DNA from: Prolixibacter denitrificans
GTDB taxonomy: Bacteria; Bacteroidota; Bacteroidia; Bacteroidales; Prolixibacteraceae
Direction of reading: 5' to 3'
DNA length: 64,000 nt
Assembly (NCBI RefSeq): GCF_003014495.1
Contig: NZ_PYGC01000001.1
Span: 792,426-856,425 of the forward strand
Part shown: piece by piece, positions 32,906 through 43,177 of the stretch
Layout of the letters: each line of letters begins with the position of its first letter
How positions within the stretch are numbered: position 1 is the stretch's first letter
The notes under the pieces: generated by a model
Told to the model about the DNA's origin: nothing
Databases searched by the model: none
Seen by the model: the letters and a program-made list of their open reading frames with translations, nothing else
Position numbers and translations under genes: made by a program

Positions 32906-35014
32906 CTAATTATTCAGGTTCGCTCTGACTTTTACTCCCAAACTCACATTTAACGGCGAATCGGAATAAATTCGTGCCGGCGTCAATCCCTGGTTCGGAC
33001 TTGCCAAATGAACCTTGAGCGCTATTCCGTTCGATTGATTCAGGTCGCTGATCTGCTCAGGAGATAACACAATTTCCGTTTGTGTGATGGTCGGCTGCTG
33101 GTAATTACCCTGCTCGTCGGTTTGTGCCGCTGAAATTGTTTCCGAGCTGATTGGATTACCATATTGCGTTCCTGAAACGGTATCGATAAATGCCATCTCG
33201 AACTGGAAATCGAGCGGAATACCATTGGTAATGTTCATTACCAACGTAACACTGTCGACCTGATTAACATTATCCATGTTCACATCCAGCGTGTCATTAA
33301 TGTCAAATCCCTGCGACTGAATCTCCAGCGGCAAATCCGCCATCAATCCGACCATCAGTTTCGATTGATCTGTGATGAAATTTGGCGTAGCCGGGTCAGC
33401 GGGTCCATTCGGATTGAACGACACTGTACCTGAATATTCGATTTTATCATCCGGTGGCAGTGAAATGAAATTCACAATATCGGAGTTACCATTATCATAG
33501 GTAATTGTATCGTTAATCGTTCCTTGCGCACGCGAGGTTGGATAGGGAACTGCCATCGGCGAAGGATTCAAATCAGCTGTTTGACCATCGGTATTGTAAC
33601 CTTTGAAATTGGCATTCAATGTAGCAGGGACTCCAACTGAACTTGTCACTTTTAAACTCAATTTCGGATTGGGTAACTGCACATTTCCGTTTAGGTTACT
33701 AAGTCCTCCAATATTGAATTGAAAAGATCCTGGATCAATAGTAATTGATTCCTGTCCCAGATCACCTTCAATGTATCCTACCTGGATATTATTCATATCA
33801 GCAGAAAAAGAAACCTGGTCAGTTGGGTTAATATTTACGTAGCCGGTCGATTTGAATAAATGAACCGAGCTGGTATAGGGCAATACATTGTAATTCTGAT
33901 TGGCTCCCTGCGTCAGGTCAATTGTGTAACCCGAAAGATCAAACTCCTGATGATAGGAGATTTGTGTTCCGTCGGTCAGTATATCGAAGACTGCCGGCTG
34001 ACCATTTTTCATGGCTGTCGGTAATTCAATTCGTACTCTGCCTGCCGCTGCAACAGTACTGTTAACGTCAACCGCCAATACTCCTGATTTTACTTCCGTT
34101 TTGAATACTTTCACCGGCTGATTATTCAGACCATTAACACTAAACGTGTACTCACCCGAAGTGCTGCTCACGTCCTGATCAGGAATCATAACCGAGCCCT
34201 GAGAAAGGACAGCATTGGTAATCTGGAAATTCAATGCCAGCTCATCGGCTAACCGGATAGGGACTGCCGTTGTCGAGCCCGGGGTAGAGAAGCTTGTCAA
34301 ATCGAAATGAAGTTGATCCGACAAACTTACATTGGCCAGTGAAACCGACTGCGTCTGCGTTCCACCTGAGGCCACATTACTGAAAACAAATTGCAGAGAC
34401 GTACCCGGATTAAGTGGATCAACCAGGGTGAAGGTTGCAGAAACCTCGACCGGATAATTGTTGACCATGGTCAACGAAAGTGTCCCGTTTTGGAAGGTCA
34501 CCTGTTGGAAACTATTCAATCCAGTCGGGTAATAACTTCCCGCGTTGTTCGCACTGGCCGACGGAAACTGAGCACTTTGACCATCGTAAGCCCTCAACGG
34601 AGTAAGAGACGGAACGGCTAATGTTAAAGCATCCAGCGTTACAGCACTGGTAAAACTGGCATCCGCCAACTGTACTGAGTTAACCGTCACGGCATCGGAC
34701 TGAATTGTTTGATTGGCCGGGAAATTCACCATGCCAGCCGCATCGAACTGGTAAATCGAATCCTCAGTGTAGATGATGTGCAAAAGGTTGTTTGAATCAC
34801 TCTGCAATAACGAGTCCGGATCGTCAATTTTATCCACAAAGTCCTGGACAGTGTAGTTACCGTGTGCCAGCGGAAGATAAAGCGCAGGCTTCCAATTGAC
34901 CGGACCGGCCATTTTGTCGAAATTGAATTCGCCGGTACTACACGAATTCAACAGCGCGATTCCCAACAGTACGACGAGGAACCACAATTTCTTTTTCCCA
35001 AACATATGCTTCAT
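32906..35014 (-). CDS. large surface lipoprotein of unknown function
   Basis: A 702-residue predicted lipoprotein. The signal KKLWFLVVLLGIALLNSC places the lipid-carrying Cys at about residue 25. The mature chain is rich in Ser, Thr, Asn, Gln and short beta-type segments with no cysteine core, and repeats phrases of the kind LSLTMVNNYPVEVSATF and PVKVFKTEVKSGVLAVDV. It suggests stacked immunoglobulin-like modules. I recognise no named domain. Pairing with the downstream DUF5723 barrel suggests a surface complex. An in-frame ATG three codons in is an alternative start. Confidence 0.75.
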   Translation of the reverse strand: MKHMFGKKKLWFLVVLLGIALLNSCSTGEFNFDKMAGPVNWKPALYLPLAHGNYTVQDFVDKIDDPDSLLQSDSNNLLHIIYTEDSIYQFDAAGMVNFPANQTIQSDAVTVNSVQLADASFTSAVTLDALTLAVPSLTPLRAYDGQSAQFPSASANNAGSYYPTGLNSFQQVTFQNGTLSLTMVNNYPVEVSATFTLVDPLNPGTSLQFVFSNVASGGTQTQSVSLANVSLSDQLHFDLTSFSTPGSTTAVPIRLADELALNFQITNAVLSQGSVMIPDQDVSSTSGEYTFSVNGLNNQPVKVFKTEVKSGVLAVDVNSTVAAAGRVRIELPTAMKNGQPAVFDILTDGTQISYHQEFDLSGYTIDLTQGANQNYNVLPYTSSVHLFKSTGYVNINPTDQVSFSADMNNIQVGYIEGDLGQESITIDPGSFQFNIGGLSNLNGNVQLPNPKLSLKVTSSVGVPATLNANFKGYNTDGQTADLNPSPMAVPYPTSRAQGTINDTITYDNGNSDIVNFISLPPDDKIEYSGTVSFNPNGPADPATPNFITDQSKLMVGLMADLPLEIQSQGFDINDTLDVNMDNVNQVDSVTLVMNITNGIPLDFQFEMAFIDTVSGTQYGNPISSETISAAQTDEQGNYQQPTITQTEIVLSPEQISDLNQSNGIALKVHLASPNQGLTPARIYSDSPLNVSLGVKVRANLNN

Positions 35015-35171
35015 GTATTAAATTTTCCCTTAAAATTTTTTTGCTATTATTTTACCTGTTTTGTCTTTGCTATCTAAAAAGTGTACATCTGCAGATATGC
35101 GCATAAAAAGACACTCGTCATTTTTATAACGAAAAAATCTGAAAAAAATTCTCTTAAAATTTCCTTAAAGA

Positions 35172-37946
35172 CTATTGGACGTAATAGTTGTACAAAAATC
35201 CGTCGGCTGAACCAACCACCAAATTAAAATGCTGACTTCCGGAAGTAAAAAATCCGATACTAAACCGGGAGTTACCGGCCATCGGAAAACCGTTGTACAA
35301 ACTTCCGTCTTTGTTAAAAAGATAAATCAGATTCTCCTTTGGATTAACAACTCCAATCTTCTTGTTGTTAGCCGAAAAGGTGTAAATCTGCGGGGCCCTG
35401 CCGGGAGCTTCTTTAAAGTGATGTCTAAACATTTTCTGGCCGTCTGAATCGTATACCGTCAAATCATTCCCATCGAGGTAAACGAAGTCATTTTTCCCGT
35501 CAGCATTCATGTCATCGTACATGAAATAATGCGAGGGACTGAAATTCTCGATTTCTTTTGTTTGGTAATCGCCATTAAAATAGAGGAAATAAACCTTGCC
35601 GTGTTCATCGGTTCCCACCAGGCGTGCAGCGTGACTTCCATTTCCCGGCTCGAGCACAAAGTTATTGTTCATCGAGTGCGCATACTGCGCTTTACTTTGT
35701 ACGCGAGTATTTCCTTTCCGGTCTTCAATATAGGTTCTGTTTTTATCGAAGAAAACAATGTAGTCGCGGGTTCCAACCCTGAAATGCTGCACCGGTTGCG
35801 TCACTTCGTGCTCGGTTTTGCCAAATGTCCAGCCCGGAATTAGCTTGCCCCGTTTATCGTACAAATACACGTGATGATCGGCGCACGCAATGAAGAAGCG
35901 GTAATTCTTGTTGTGATCGTAATCAAATACTGCCACGCCATTGGTCGCTTTCGCACGAAGCTTTATCGGGTAGTTTGCCACATAGTTGCCATTCCGATCG
36001 ATCAAATGTAACTCACCGGCCGTGTTAAACAGGTACTGCAACTTTCCGTTTTTGTAATAGTCAACCTGGTACACGTCTCCCATGATTGGCCCCGGCAGCT
36101 TGATTTTCCAAAGAACCCGTCCTTCTTTATTTATCAGATAGAAATTATTGTCAGTATCCTGAACAACCACTTCCCGGTTGGCCCGGTCATAATGGTTGAT
36201 GACAAACTGCGGTTTAAACTGAATATCCGTTTCCAGGTGACTCGACCAAACCGTTTGCGGCCGTTCGCGCAGATTAGGATTGTACCGCAGCAGGGCACTA
36301 TTGTATATCATCCCATTCTCAGGACCGAACTCCCAACCAAAGGCTTCGAGCCTCAACAAATGCTCCAACTTCGGCTCCAGTTTCTGACTAATTTCCTGAT
36401 GAATAATATCTTTAAAAAATGGCAATGCCCTTCCGGGAGAAAACCACATATAGAAATTGCAACGCTGCGATAACCGATCGCTGAATTCCTGGTAACGGAT
36501 ATTGTTTTTCAATACTTCCTGAAGTACATAATCTTTGATGAAGCCCGAAAGTGAACGATAGGAATCCCCCATCACCATGTAGTTACCCACAAACGAAACA
36601 TACCGCGTGGGAACCGGCCTGAAAATCGGACCGAAAACCCGCTCGCCAAAATTATCAATAGGCATGTTGTAAATCGGGTAAGCTGTTTGCTTGTCGACAT
36701 GGTATGTTCGAACATAATCGTTTAGCGATTTACCGTTAATTCGGGCCCAATGTCCAATCATTTCCCGGATGGCCTTCTCCGCCTGGTTCCTGCTATGTAC
36801 TCGCATAACCAGGAACCGATTTTCGTCTGGTTGCGACGGATTGCCACGGGTATAAACCATTGCAACTTCCTTATCCATCAGCTTTTTGACCACCTCCTGC
36901 GGATTTTGCCCGGTAGATTTTTTAACAGCACCCAACTTATTTTCGTAAGCATAGTAGTTGCCGGCCCTATCAAGGTATTTCTCATAATCCTTAAAAAAGA
37001 CAGAAGAGTTGCTCAGGTTAAAGCTCAGGATGAAACTGGTTTCGGCGGGAAGGACTTCTTCCATGCGAAATCGCTGTGGCTGCTGATGTAAAAATATATT
37101 AAGGTAGTTATTGACGGAATCATCGGTATAGGTAAACCCATTGAGCATAAGTTCGTCCTGCTTCATCTCCATATCAATCTCCGACCAGGTAGCGAAATTA
37201 TTAAAACCGCGCAGTGCATGGGCCACCGGTTCGCTGGTACAAAGCGATAACAAGCGCGGAAATGTCTGGTAGTTGATATAGAAATTCATGTCGACATTCG
37301 CACCAGCTGTTTTATACACCTTCTGGAAATGGGGCTTATCAAGCAACGATGATGTATTGAGCTGACGAATAGCTTCCTCCACTTTCACCGGATTCTCTCC
37401 GGCAATGAAAATTCCTTTATGGAAGGCATACACCAGTTTATGCTGCTTGCCCTTCTGGTTCCAAACATACTTGTTCACCTGAACATGATCATACTTTCGA
37501 TGGGTAACCTGAGCATTATCGGGAGCTAATACTTTCCGGATAAACTGATTGATAATATTTTTCTCCGAAATGTCGTCCAGTTCAACCAGATAGAGCTGGT
37601 TAAAACTATCCTTCCCTTCGAAGCCGAGCGCCATTACCAGTGGTTTATTCCGGAACAATTCCCTGGCTTCGCGATTGGCCGTGAACAGCGAATCAACGTA
37701 GGTTATCTCACTCTGTATATCTGAAAATCCGGGCAATTCAGAAAGATCCTGCCACATCGGGTTTTCCTGAATATCTCCCGTAAAGGCGAAAATATTGCGG
37801 GCTTCAATAATCAACGGAGAGTTTACCGGAACCGCACGTAGCGCTGAAGTACCTATATAGCGCGACTCGCGGCTGAAATAGTACCAACCGATAAATATTC
37901 CTACAATGATTAATCCCGTAACGATTCCCAGACCTTTTTTACCCAT
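35172..37946 (-). CDS. membrane-anchored protein with DUF3352-like region and beta-propeller-like tail
   Basis: A 924-residue protein anchored by one N-terminal helix (GIVTGLIIVGIFIGWYYF, about 7-24). Residues about 35-560 resemble DUF3352-type proteins, as in ALRAVPVNSPLIIEARN and LPAETSFILSFNLS. Residues from about 590 to the end consist of repeats such as LINKEGRVLWKIKLPG, LIDRNGNYVANYPI, LYDKRGKLIPGW and LFNKDGSLYNGFPM, the pattern of PQQ/WD-like propeller blades. The protein should face the periplasm. Function is unknown. It appears to be transcribed alone, or loosely with its minus-strand neighbours. Confidence 0.7.
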   Translation of the reverse strand: MGKKGLGIVTGLIIVGIFIGWYYFSRESRYIGTSALRAVPVNSPLIIEARNIFAFTGDIQENPMWQDLSELPGFSDIQSEITYVDSLFTANREARELFRNKPLVMALGFEGKDSFNQLYLVELDDISEKNIINQFIRKVLAPDNAQVTHRKYDHVQVNKYVWNQKGKQHKLVYAFHKGIFIAGENPVKVEEAIRQLNTSSLLDKPHFQKVYKTAGANVDMNFYINYQTFPRLLSLCTSEPVAHALRGFNNFATWSEIDMEMKQDELMLNGFTYTDDSVNNYLNIFLHQQPQRFRMEEVLPAETSFILSFNLSNSSVFFKDYEKYLDRAGNYYAYENKLGAVKKSTGQNPQEVVKKLMDKEVAMVYTRGNPSQPDENRFLVMRVHSRNQAEKAIREMIGHWARINGKSLNDYVRTYHVDKQTAYPIYNMPIDNFGERVFGPIFRPVPTRYVSFVGNYMVMGDSYRSLSGFIKDYVLQEVLKNNIRYQEFSDRLSQRCNFYMWFSPGRALPFFKDIIHQEISQKLEPKLEHLLRLEAFGWEFGPENGMIYNSALLRYNPNLRERPQTVWSSHLETDIQFKPQFVINHYDRANREVVVQDTDNNFYLINKEGRVLWKIKLPGPIMGDVYQVDYYKNGKLQYLFNTAGELHLIDRNGNYVANYPIKLRAKATNGVAVFDYDHNKNYRFFIACADHHVYLYDKRGKLIPGWTFGKTEHEVTQPVQHFRVGTRDYIVFFDKNRTYIEDRKGNTRVQSKAQYAHSMNNNFVLEPGNGSHAARLVGTDEHGKVYFLYFNGDYQTKEIENFSPSHYFMYDDMNADGKNDFVYLDGNDLTVYDSDGQKMFRHHFKEAPGRAPQIYTFSANNKKIGVVNPKENLIYLFNKDGSLYNGFPMAGNSRFSIGFFTSGSQHFNLVVGSADGFLYNYYVQ

Positions 37947-38044
37947 AAATTGTACGTTATCTGATTTCTTCGCAAGAAAATGTTATGTAAAAATAATTAC
38001 AATAACCTACAACGTCAACAATTCAGGGAACGATCCGAAGAAGG

Positions 38045-39325
38045 TTACTGTAAAATAACTTTGAAAGTAACCGGTGCCTTGTTCGCAATCTTCAGCTTCA
38101 GGAGATAAATACCCGCCGGCAATTTCCCGGTAGGAATACTTACCGTCGTGCCTCTCGAAGGATAGACCACGCCGCTTTTCACTGCATTACCCGAGATGGA
38201 GAATAACTGGTAACCGAACTGTGGCAACTGTGACTGAACTTCCAGTTTAATGATACCGGAAACCGGATTGCCCAACAACCTAACACCAACATCCGCGACA
38301 TCGCTAATTCCTGTAGCAGTCTGATCTACGACCAATTGCATGGTCACCGGAAGATGGTCGGAGTTATTATACAAAGCAGTGACCAAATCTGCCGGATAAT
38401 CTGCATTGGAGCCGTCAATCAACGACTGATTGAAATGCTGTCCGTCTTGTCCTATGGCTTTGTAGCTTCCCTCTTTGTATGAAAGGTTGTTGGTATTGTT
38501 CAGCAAATCTTCCTGAACGAGAATAAAATCGAACCGATCATCCATACCGCCGCCTGAAGCACAGCCACTAACTGAATGTGTTGATTGCGTATGATATAGC
38601 GCATAAGTATCATTGCTGTGCCAGTTTCCCTCCTGTCCTATCGGGTCGTAGAAACTGTAGGAAACATCGGAAGGAGCAATTAAATTCTGAAATGCCTGTT
38701 CATCGCTGTTATACAAATTGCAGTCTCCCGAGAAGATAACGTTCCCATTCCAACCCATTTGCTCCAATTCGGTCATGATACTTTTTGTTTCGGTCGCACG
38801 AGTGTTGATGTCATCAGTGGTGCTTCCTGCCTTTAGGTGCACCACCACATAATTAATGAAAACAGTATCGGCACCATCAGCCAAGTCGGGTGACTTGTAA
38901 TAGAGCCGGTAGAAATTAGCATCCCTTTCGTTGCTTCCCAGCACCAGTCTTCCTTGCCATTTCAGCGCGAGCTTATTGGTATTGTAATACAGCATGTTGA
39001 TCAGGTAAGTTCCTGAAAAATCAGCCTGAGCATATTGGTTCCGACCGTCTGCATTCAGTGCATGATCGAGCAAATACTTGACATCCGCTTCATCACCATT
39101 CATCTCGTTTACCGTGAAAATATCAGGCAGATAATAACCGAACAGGATTTTCAGATAACCATTTTTATCATCGCGATTGTTGGTCTGCTGGTCACAGGAA
39201 TAAACATCTTTGCCGTAGTTCAGCAGGTTGTACTGCATGACGCGGAGCGTATCCTGAGCCTTTAGCTGACTAAAGGCGACAATGGACAGGAAAAAAAGAA
39301 GGTTTAGTTTTTTCAGGTTATGCAT
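38045..39325 (-). CDS. secreted endonuclease/exonuclease/phosphatase-family protein with type IX sorting domain
   Basis: A 426-residue secreted protein. After a signal peptide (about 1-24, QLKAQ) comes an endonuclease/exonuclease/phosphatase fold: MQYNLLNYG near the mature start, HLKAGSTTDD, FSGDCNLYNSDE and the C-terminal active-site motif NSDHLPVTMQ. The last ~80 residues (RLLGNPVSGIIKLEV ... GKLPAGIYLLKLKI) form a type A C-terminal sorting domain for type IX secretion. It should act outside the cell or on its surface on nucleic acid or another phosphodiester. It begins six bases after the U32 gene. Confidence 0.88.
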   Translation of the reverse strand: MHNLKKLNLLFFLSIVAFSQLKAQDTLRVMQYNLLNYGKDVYSCDQQTNNRDDKNGYLKILFGYYLPDIFTVNEMNGDEADVKYLLDHALNADGRNQYAQADFSGTYLINMLYYNTNKLALKWQGRLVLGSNERDANFYRLYYKSPDLADGADTVFINYVVVHLKAGSTTDDINTRATETKSIMTELEQMGWNGNVIFSGDCNLYNSDEQAFQNLIAPSDVSYSFYDPIGQEGNWHSNDTYALYHTQSTHSVSGCASGGGMDDRFDFILVQEDLLNNTNNLSYKEGSYKAIGQDGQHFNQSLIDGSNADYPADLVTALYNNSDHLPVTMQLVVDQTATGISDVADVGVRLLGNPVSGIIKLEVQSQLPQFGYQLFSISGNAVKSGVVYPSRGTTVSIPTGKLPAGIYLLKLKIANKAPVTFKVILQ

Positions 39326-39331
39326 AATTCA

Positions 39332-40597
39332 TTATTTCGGTCGCCCGGATTTTACTTCCGAAGCATCCACAATTTTATACAGTTTGTCAGATCGTCTGAT
39401 TTTTACTTCCATCGGCATCGAGAAAAACTCCCCTTTCCGGGTCTCTTCCACCGCCTTTTCATCCACCCTGATTTCCGGAACAACCATTTGCACGACACCG
39501 GTTGTCGGGCCGGTAATAAGAATTTCGTCGCCAACTTTCAGACTTTGAGTTTCCATTTTGAACTCCGCCACTTTCAGTTTGCTGAAATAGTTGGTTCCTT
39601 TACCGATGTACATCCTCTTTTTAGTTGCCCGCGAACCATAATTGTGGCTCCATTCTCCTAAGCGCTGACCGAGGTAGTAACCGTCCCAGAATCCTCTGTT
39701 GAAAACAGTGCTTAAGCGGCTATCCCAGTTATCAATCTTTTCCTGCCCAAATGTTCCGTCGAAATAGGCTTCAGCCGCTTCACGATAACATTCGGCTACA
39801 GTCTTAACGTATTCTGCACTTCGGGCGCGGCCCTCGATTTTCAACACGGATACACCCGAATCGAGTATCTTATTCAGGAAATGAATGGTCTTCAAATCCT
39901 TTGGCGACATGATGTACTCATTGTCAATCTCCAGTTCTTGTCCGGTTTCTTTATCGGTAACGATATACGCGCGACGACAAGTCTGCATGCAGGCACCCCG
40001 ATTGGCTGACGAACTCGTTTCGTGTAATGAAAGATAACACTTCCCGGAGATAGCCATACACAGCGCGCCGTGGACAAACATTTCCAACCGAATACGTTTC
40101 CCGGAAGGACCTCTCAAATCGTCCCGTTCTATCTGTTTCGAAATCTCTGCAACACGGTCCAGTGTCATTTCGCGGGCCAGCACCATTACATCAGCAAACT
40201 GTGAGTAGAACTTTACTTCGGCATAATTGGTGATGTTCACCTGCGTTGACATGTGCACTTCCACGCCTTGCTCACGACACATCTGTATCACGCCCATGTC
40301 GGAAGCAATTACAGCCGAAACTCCGTTCGCTTTAGCTGCCGCTATAATCTCACGAATCTTATCCAACTCATCATCGAAAATGCCGGTGTTAACCGTCAAG
40401 TAAGTATTGACACCAGCCTTTTCGGCGCGTGAAACAATCTCTTTCAAATCATCGATGGTGAAATTGTGCGATGACCGGGCCCGCATGTTCAGTTTTTCAA
40501 CACCGAAATAGACCGATCCGGCACCAGCCTGGATAGCTGCCATTAACGATTCGTACGACCCGACAGGGGCCATAATTTCCACATCTTTTCTCTCCAT
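39332..40597 (-). CDS. peptidase U32 family protein (tRNA hydroxylation-type)
   Basis: A 421-residue protein of the U32 family. VEIMAPVGSYESLMAAIQAG opens the barrel. The cysteine-bearing stretch HGALCMAISGKCYLS and the following CMQTCRR carry the expected iron-sulfur ligands, and KIEGRARSAEYV is the U32 signature. In E. coli, U32 proteins TrhP and RlhA hydroxylate tRNA U34 or 23S rRNA rather than acting as proteases; the size here is nearer TrhP. The start at 40597 begins at the conserved MERKDVEIMAPVG. An ATG 17 codons upstream adds residues that do not fit the family. Confidence 0.85.
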   Translation of the reverse strand: MERKDVEIMAPVGSYESLMAAIQAGAGSVYFGVEKLNMRARSSHNFTIDDLKEIVSRAEKAGVNTYLTVNTGIFDDELDKIREIIAAAKANGVSAVIASDMGVIQMCREQGVEVHMSTQVNITNYAEVKFYSQFADVMVLAREMTLDRVAEISKQIERDDLRGPSGKRIRLEMFVHGALCMAISGKCYLSLHETSSSANRGACMQTCRRAYIVTDKETGQELEIDNEYIMSPKDLKTIHFLNKILDSGVSVLKIEGRARSAEYVKTVAECYREAAEAYFDGTFGQEKIDNWDSRLSTVFNRGFWDGYYLGQRLGEWSHNYGSRATKKRMYIGKGTNYFSKLKVAEFKMETQSLKVGDEILITGPTTGVVQMVVPEIRVDEKAVEETRKGEFFSMPMEVKIRRSDKLYKIVDASEVKSGRPK

Positions 40598-40664
40598 AAC
40601 CGTTTTAAGAAACTGATGCAAAGGTACAATTCCCAACCTGATCAGCAAGCTGTTTTACATACGG

Positions 40665-43139
40665 CTATCGCTTAATTACCTTACGGGAAATCTGTTGACC
40701 TCCTACTTCAATGTTAACCAAATACATTCCCGGAGGATATGCTGAAAAGTCGAGTTGTTCCGTTAGCCTGCCATCGACCGGATACACCTGCCGATTGTAC
40801 ATCCTTTGACCAAGATAATTATACACAACAATATTTCCCGAATCAGCCGGTTTTTCCAGATCCAGTTCCAGCTGCATCTGGTCGCGAACCGGATTAGGAT
40901 AAAGCCTCAAATCTCCCGGAGAAAGCGGAACGGTTGCCACATCTACGTTATCACCAATCAACAGGTTATCGATGCACCATCCCCATGCCCATGCATACGG
41001 ATCGGAATAAAGCCTGAAGCGGACAAGAATCGTATCACCTGGAACAAAATCCGAAGATGAAGTCATGTTAAGCACTCTCCGTTTGAACATATCCTTGCTT
41101 CCTTCTGTCAGCGAGTTTCCATTTTGTATATCCTGATTATAGGCGGTGAGCCACGTACCACTGGAAGATGAATCCCATCCGGGAGCAATCGCGTTCCAGG
41201 TATGTCCGTCATCCTTTGACCCCTCAACTACTACATAGTCGTAGAAATCGGCGCTTCCAAAGCTTGCATTATCAGCACCTGGTTCAACCAGCACAACCTC
41301 ATCGAAAGCGATTTCTGTATTTGCGTTCAGAATTACCGGTGAGCGTAACACCGTAATATAATTGATATATGGAGCTTTATCTCCCGAACCTTCATAAGGA
41401 TGAGGTGAGTTGAGCGCATCGTTATCGAAAAGTGAAGTTTTGGACACCGTGAAATCTGTACCCGAAAAATCATCCGTCGCTGTATTGAAATCATTTTCGT
41501 AATAGGTAACAGCTGGCAAAACCGACACAATCGATACTGTGTAGTAATTCTTTGCCGGTGACGTTGATTGATTACTGTTGGGTGAACTATCGGTGGCCAC
41601 AATCCGGTATTCCAGTACATCATTGGATGTCAAACCGGAGGGCAGTGGCACATTCGCTGCATAGGTCGAGTCAGCAACCAACGGAAGATCAAACGTTCCC
41701 GCGTTTGAGCTATTCAACATCAGTTCTACCTTAACCGAAGCCACTCCAATATTGTCCGTTGCGGTAGCCTCGATGTAAACGGAGTCCGCAGATGAGAAGA
41801 CCATTTTTACCGGCACATGCGTAATCGTTGGCGGAGTAATATCTTCACCTACATAGAATGAATAATAGTTATTGGGAGCATGAACCGGCTTTGTGAAATT
41901 CCGATCGCGCAAATCGGTTACCGCGATATAATAATCGGTTGTTGTACCCATTGCCGGAATGGTAATACTGGCAGAGTATTCATCAGGATTTCCTGTACTC
42001 TGCATCGTATCCACTGTTTCTGTTTGCCAATTATCAAATGAATAGTGCAACGCAACCGATGTTGTGTCGATGCCATAATCACCGTAAACTTTCGCTGTAA
42101 CCGGTACCCCACCCAATGGAACCTGGCTGTAGTCTGATACGGGAATATGGACAATGTACGTGTATTTCCATCCCATTTCCGCCAGCATTCCTTCCAATAA
42201 CGGTCCAGGGTCGTGGTTTGCTTCTCCATAGGCCAGCGCATGCGTCATTAATGCATTGGCACTTCCGGCCGGATAAGTGGCATCATCCAGATGATAAAAA
42301 CTGGAACCATCATTCCAAGTAGAAGGGGCATACAACCGGGGATTGGTTCCGTTGTAATCTTCACGAGCCAACCGGCTGTCGAACTGAAGCGCATTTCCGG
42401 TAAATTGACTATATAAGTCGGCCGAGGGATTAGCGAAATAATTGGTATCAACCAACTGTTCTCCCTGAAGATTTTGCACATACACATCGTAAATGCCCGG
42501 GAAAAGATTTGTGTCATCTCCTATTTTCCCTTCGAGACCGGTTACCGAAGCAAATCCAATAATTCCCAATCCGTGACCAATTTCGTGAATAACGACCGAT
42601 ACAAAATCGTACTTATCAACCGGTGTATTCCCATCAGTTCCAAAATACCAGTCAGTGTTGTCAGAGTTAAAACGGGCGACCATATCAGGTGAGGTGCTTC
42701 CTAAAATATCCTGATTCGACATCTTATCTGCTAAGGCTACCGGATAATAGGTGTTTTCACGAAGTGCTCCGTTGAAATCCCGGTAATAGGAAGCTGGCCC
42801 ACATGAACCGAGAACTCCTTTATCAAGTGACGTCCAGGTTGCTTTTAGTCGAATCGGGACAGGACTGTCTAAAACGGATTCCCAGACACTCACTGCATAT
42901 CGAAATGCATCAGCTGCTTCCTGGCTAAAGCCTATCAGCTCCAAATTAAAGGTTGAATTTGCCGTTGCAGATTTGAGAAAAGCATTGGGTGGAGGGACAA
43001 AACTTTTGCGAACAGAATCGCTTTTATAACATAAAGCATACCTTCCGGGAAGGCTATGATTATAATTCTTAGAATAGGCCTGATTTCCCAACATCAAAAA
43101 AAAGGCCAGTACGATCAGTAAAGTAAGGCGTCTTGGCAT
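40665..43139 (-). CDS. secreted zinc metalloprotease-like protein with type IX sorting domain
   Basis: An 824-residue secreted protein. The signal peptide (about 1-23) is followed by a metalloprotease domain with HEIGHGLGIIGF (185-196), the HExxH zinc motif with Glu186. In matrixin-type zincins the third ligand would stand at residue 195, which is glycine here, so the third ligand must be elsewhere or the site is altered. Residues about 330-530 look like Ig/fibronectin-type modules, then a jelly-roll-like segment. The last ~80 residues (LYPNPVRDQMQLEL ... YPPGMYLVNIEVGGQ) are a type A sorting domain for type IX secretion. Its substrate is unknown. Confidence 0.82.
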   Translation of the reverse strand: MPRRLTLLIVLAFFLMLGNQAYSKNYNHSLPGRYALCYKSDSVRKSFVPPPNAFLKSATANSTFNLELIGFSQEAADAFRYAVSVWESVLDSPVPIRLKATWTSLDKGVLGSCGPASYYRDFNGALRENTYYPVALADKMSNQDILGSTSPDMVARFNSDNTDWYFGTDGNTPVDKYDFVSVVIHEIGHGLGIIGFASVTGLEGKIGDDTNLFPGIYDVYVQNLQGEQLVDTNYFANPSADLYSQFTGNALQFDSRLAREDYNGTNPRLYAPSTWNDGSSFYHLDDATYPAGSANALMTHALAYGEANHDPGPLLEGMLAEMGWKYTYIVHIPVSDYSQVPLGGVPVTAKVYGDYGIDTTSVALHYSFDNWQTETVDTMQSTGNPDEYSASITIPAMGTTTDYYIAVTDLRDRNFTKPVHAPNNYYSFYVGEDITPPTITHVPVKMVFSSADSVYIEATATDNIGVASVKVELMLNSSNAGTFDLPLVADSTYAANVPLPSGLTSNDVLEYRIVATDSSPNSNQSTSPAKNYYTVSIVSVLPAVTYYENDFNTATDDFSGTDFTVSKTSLFDNDALNSPHPYEGSGDKAPYINYITVLRSPVILNANTEIAFDEVVLVEPGADNASFGSADFYDYVVVEGSKDDGHTWNAIAPGWDSSSSGTWLTAYNQDIQNGNSLTEGSKDMFKRRVLNMTSSSDFVPGDTILVRFRLYSDPYAWAWGWCIDNLLIGDNVDVATVPLSPGDLRLYPNPVRDQMQLELDLEKPADSGNIVVYNYLGQRMYNRQVYPVDGRLTEQLDFSAYPPGMYLVNIEVGGQQISRKVIKR

Positions 43140-43177
43140 TAGCCCGGGTTTTAGGTTAATTAATTTAAATCAGGCTC

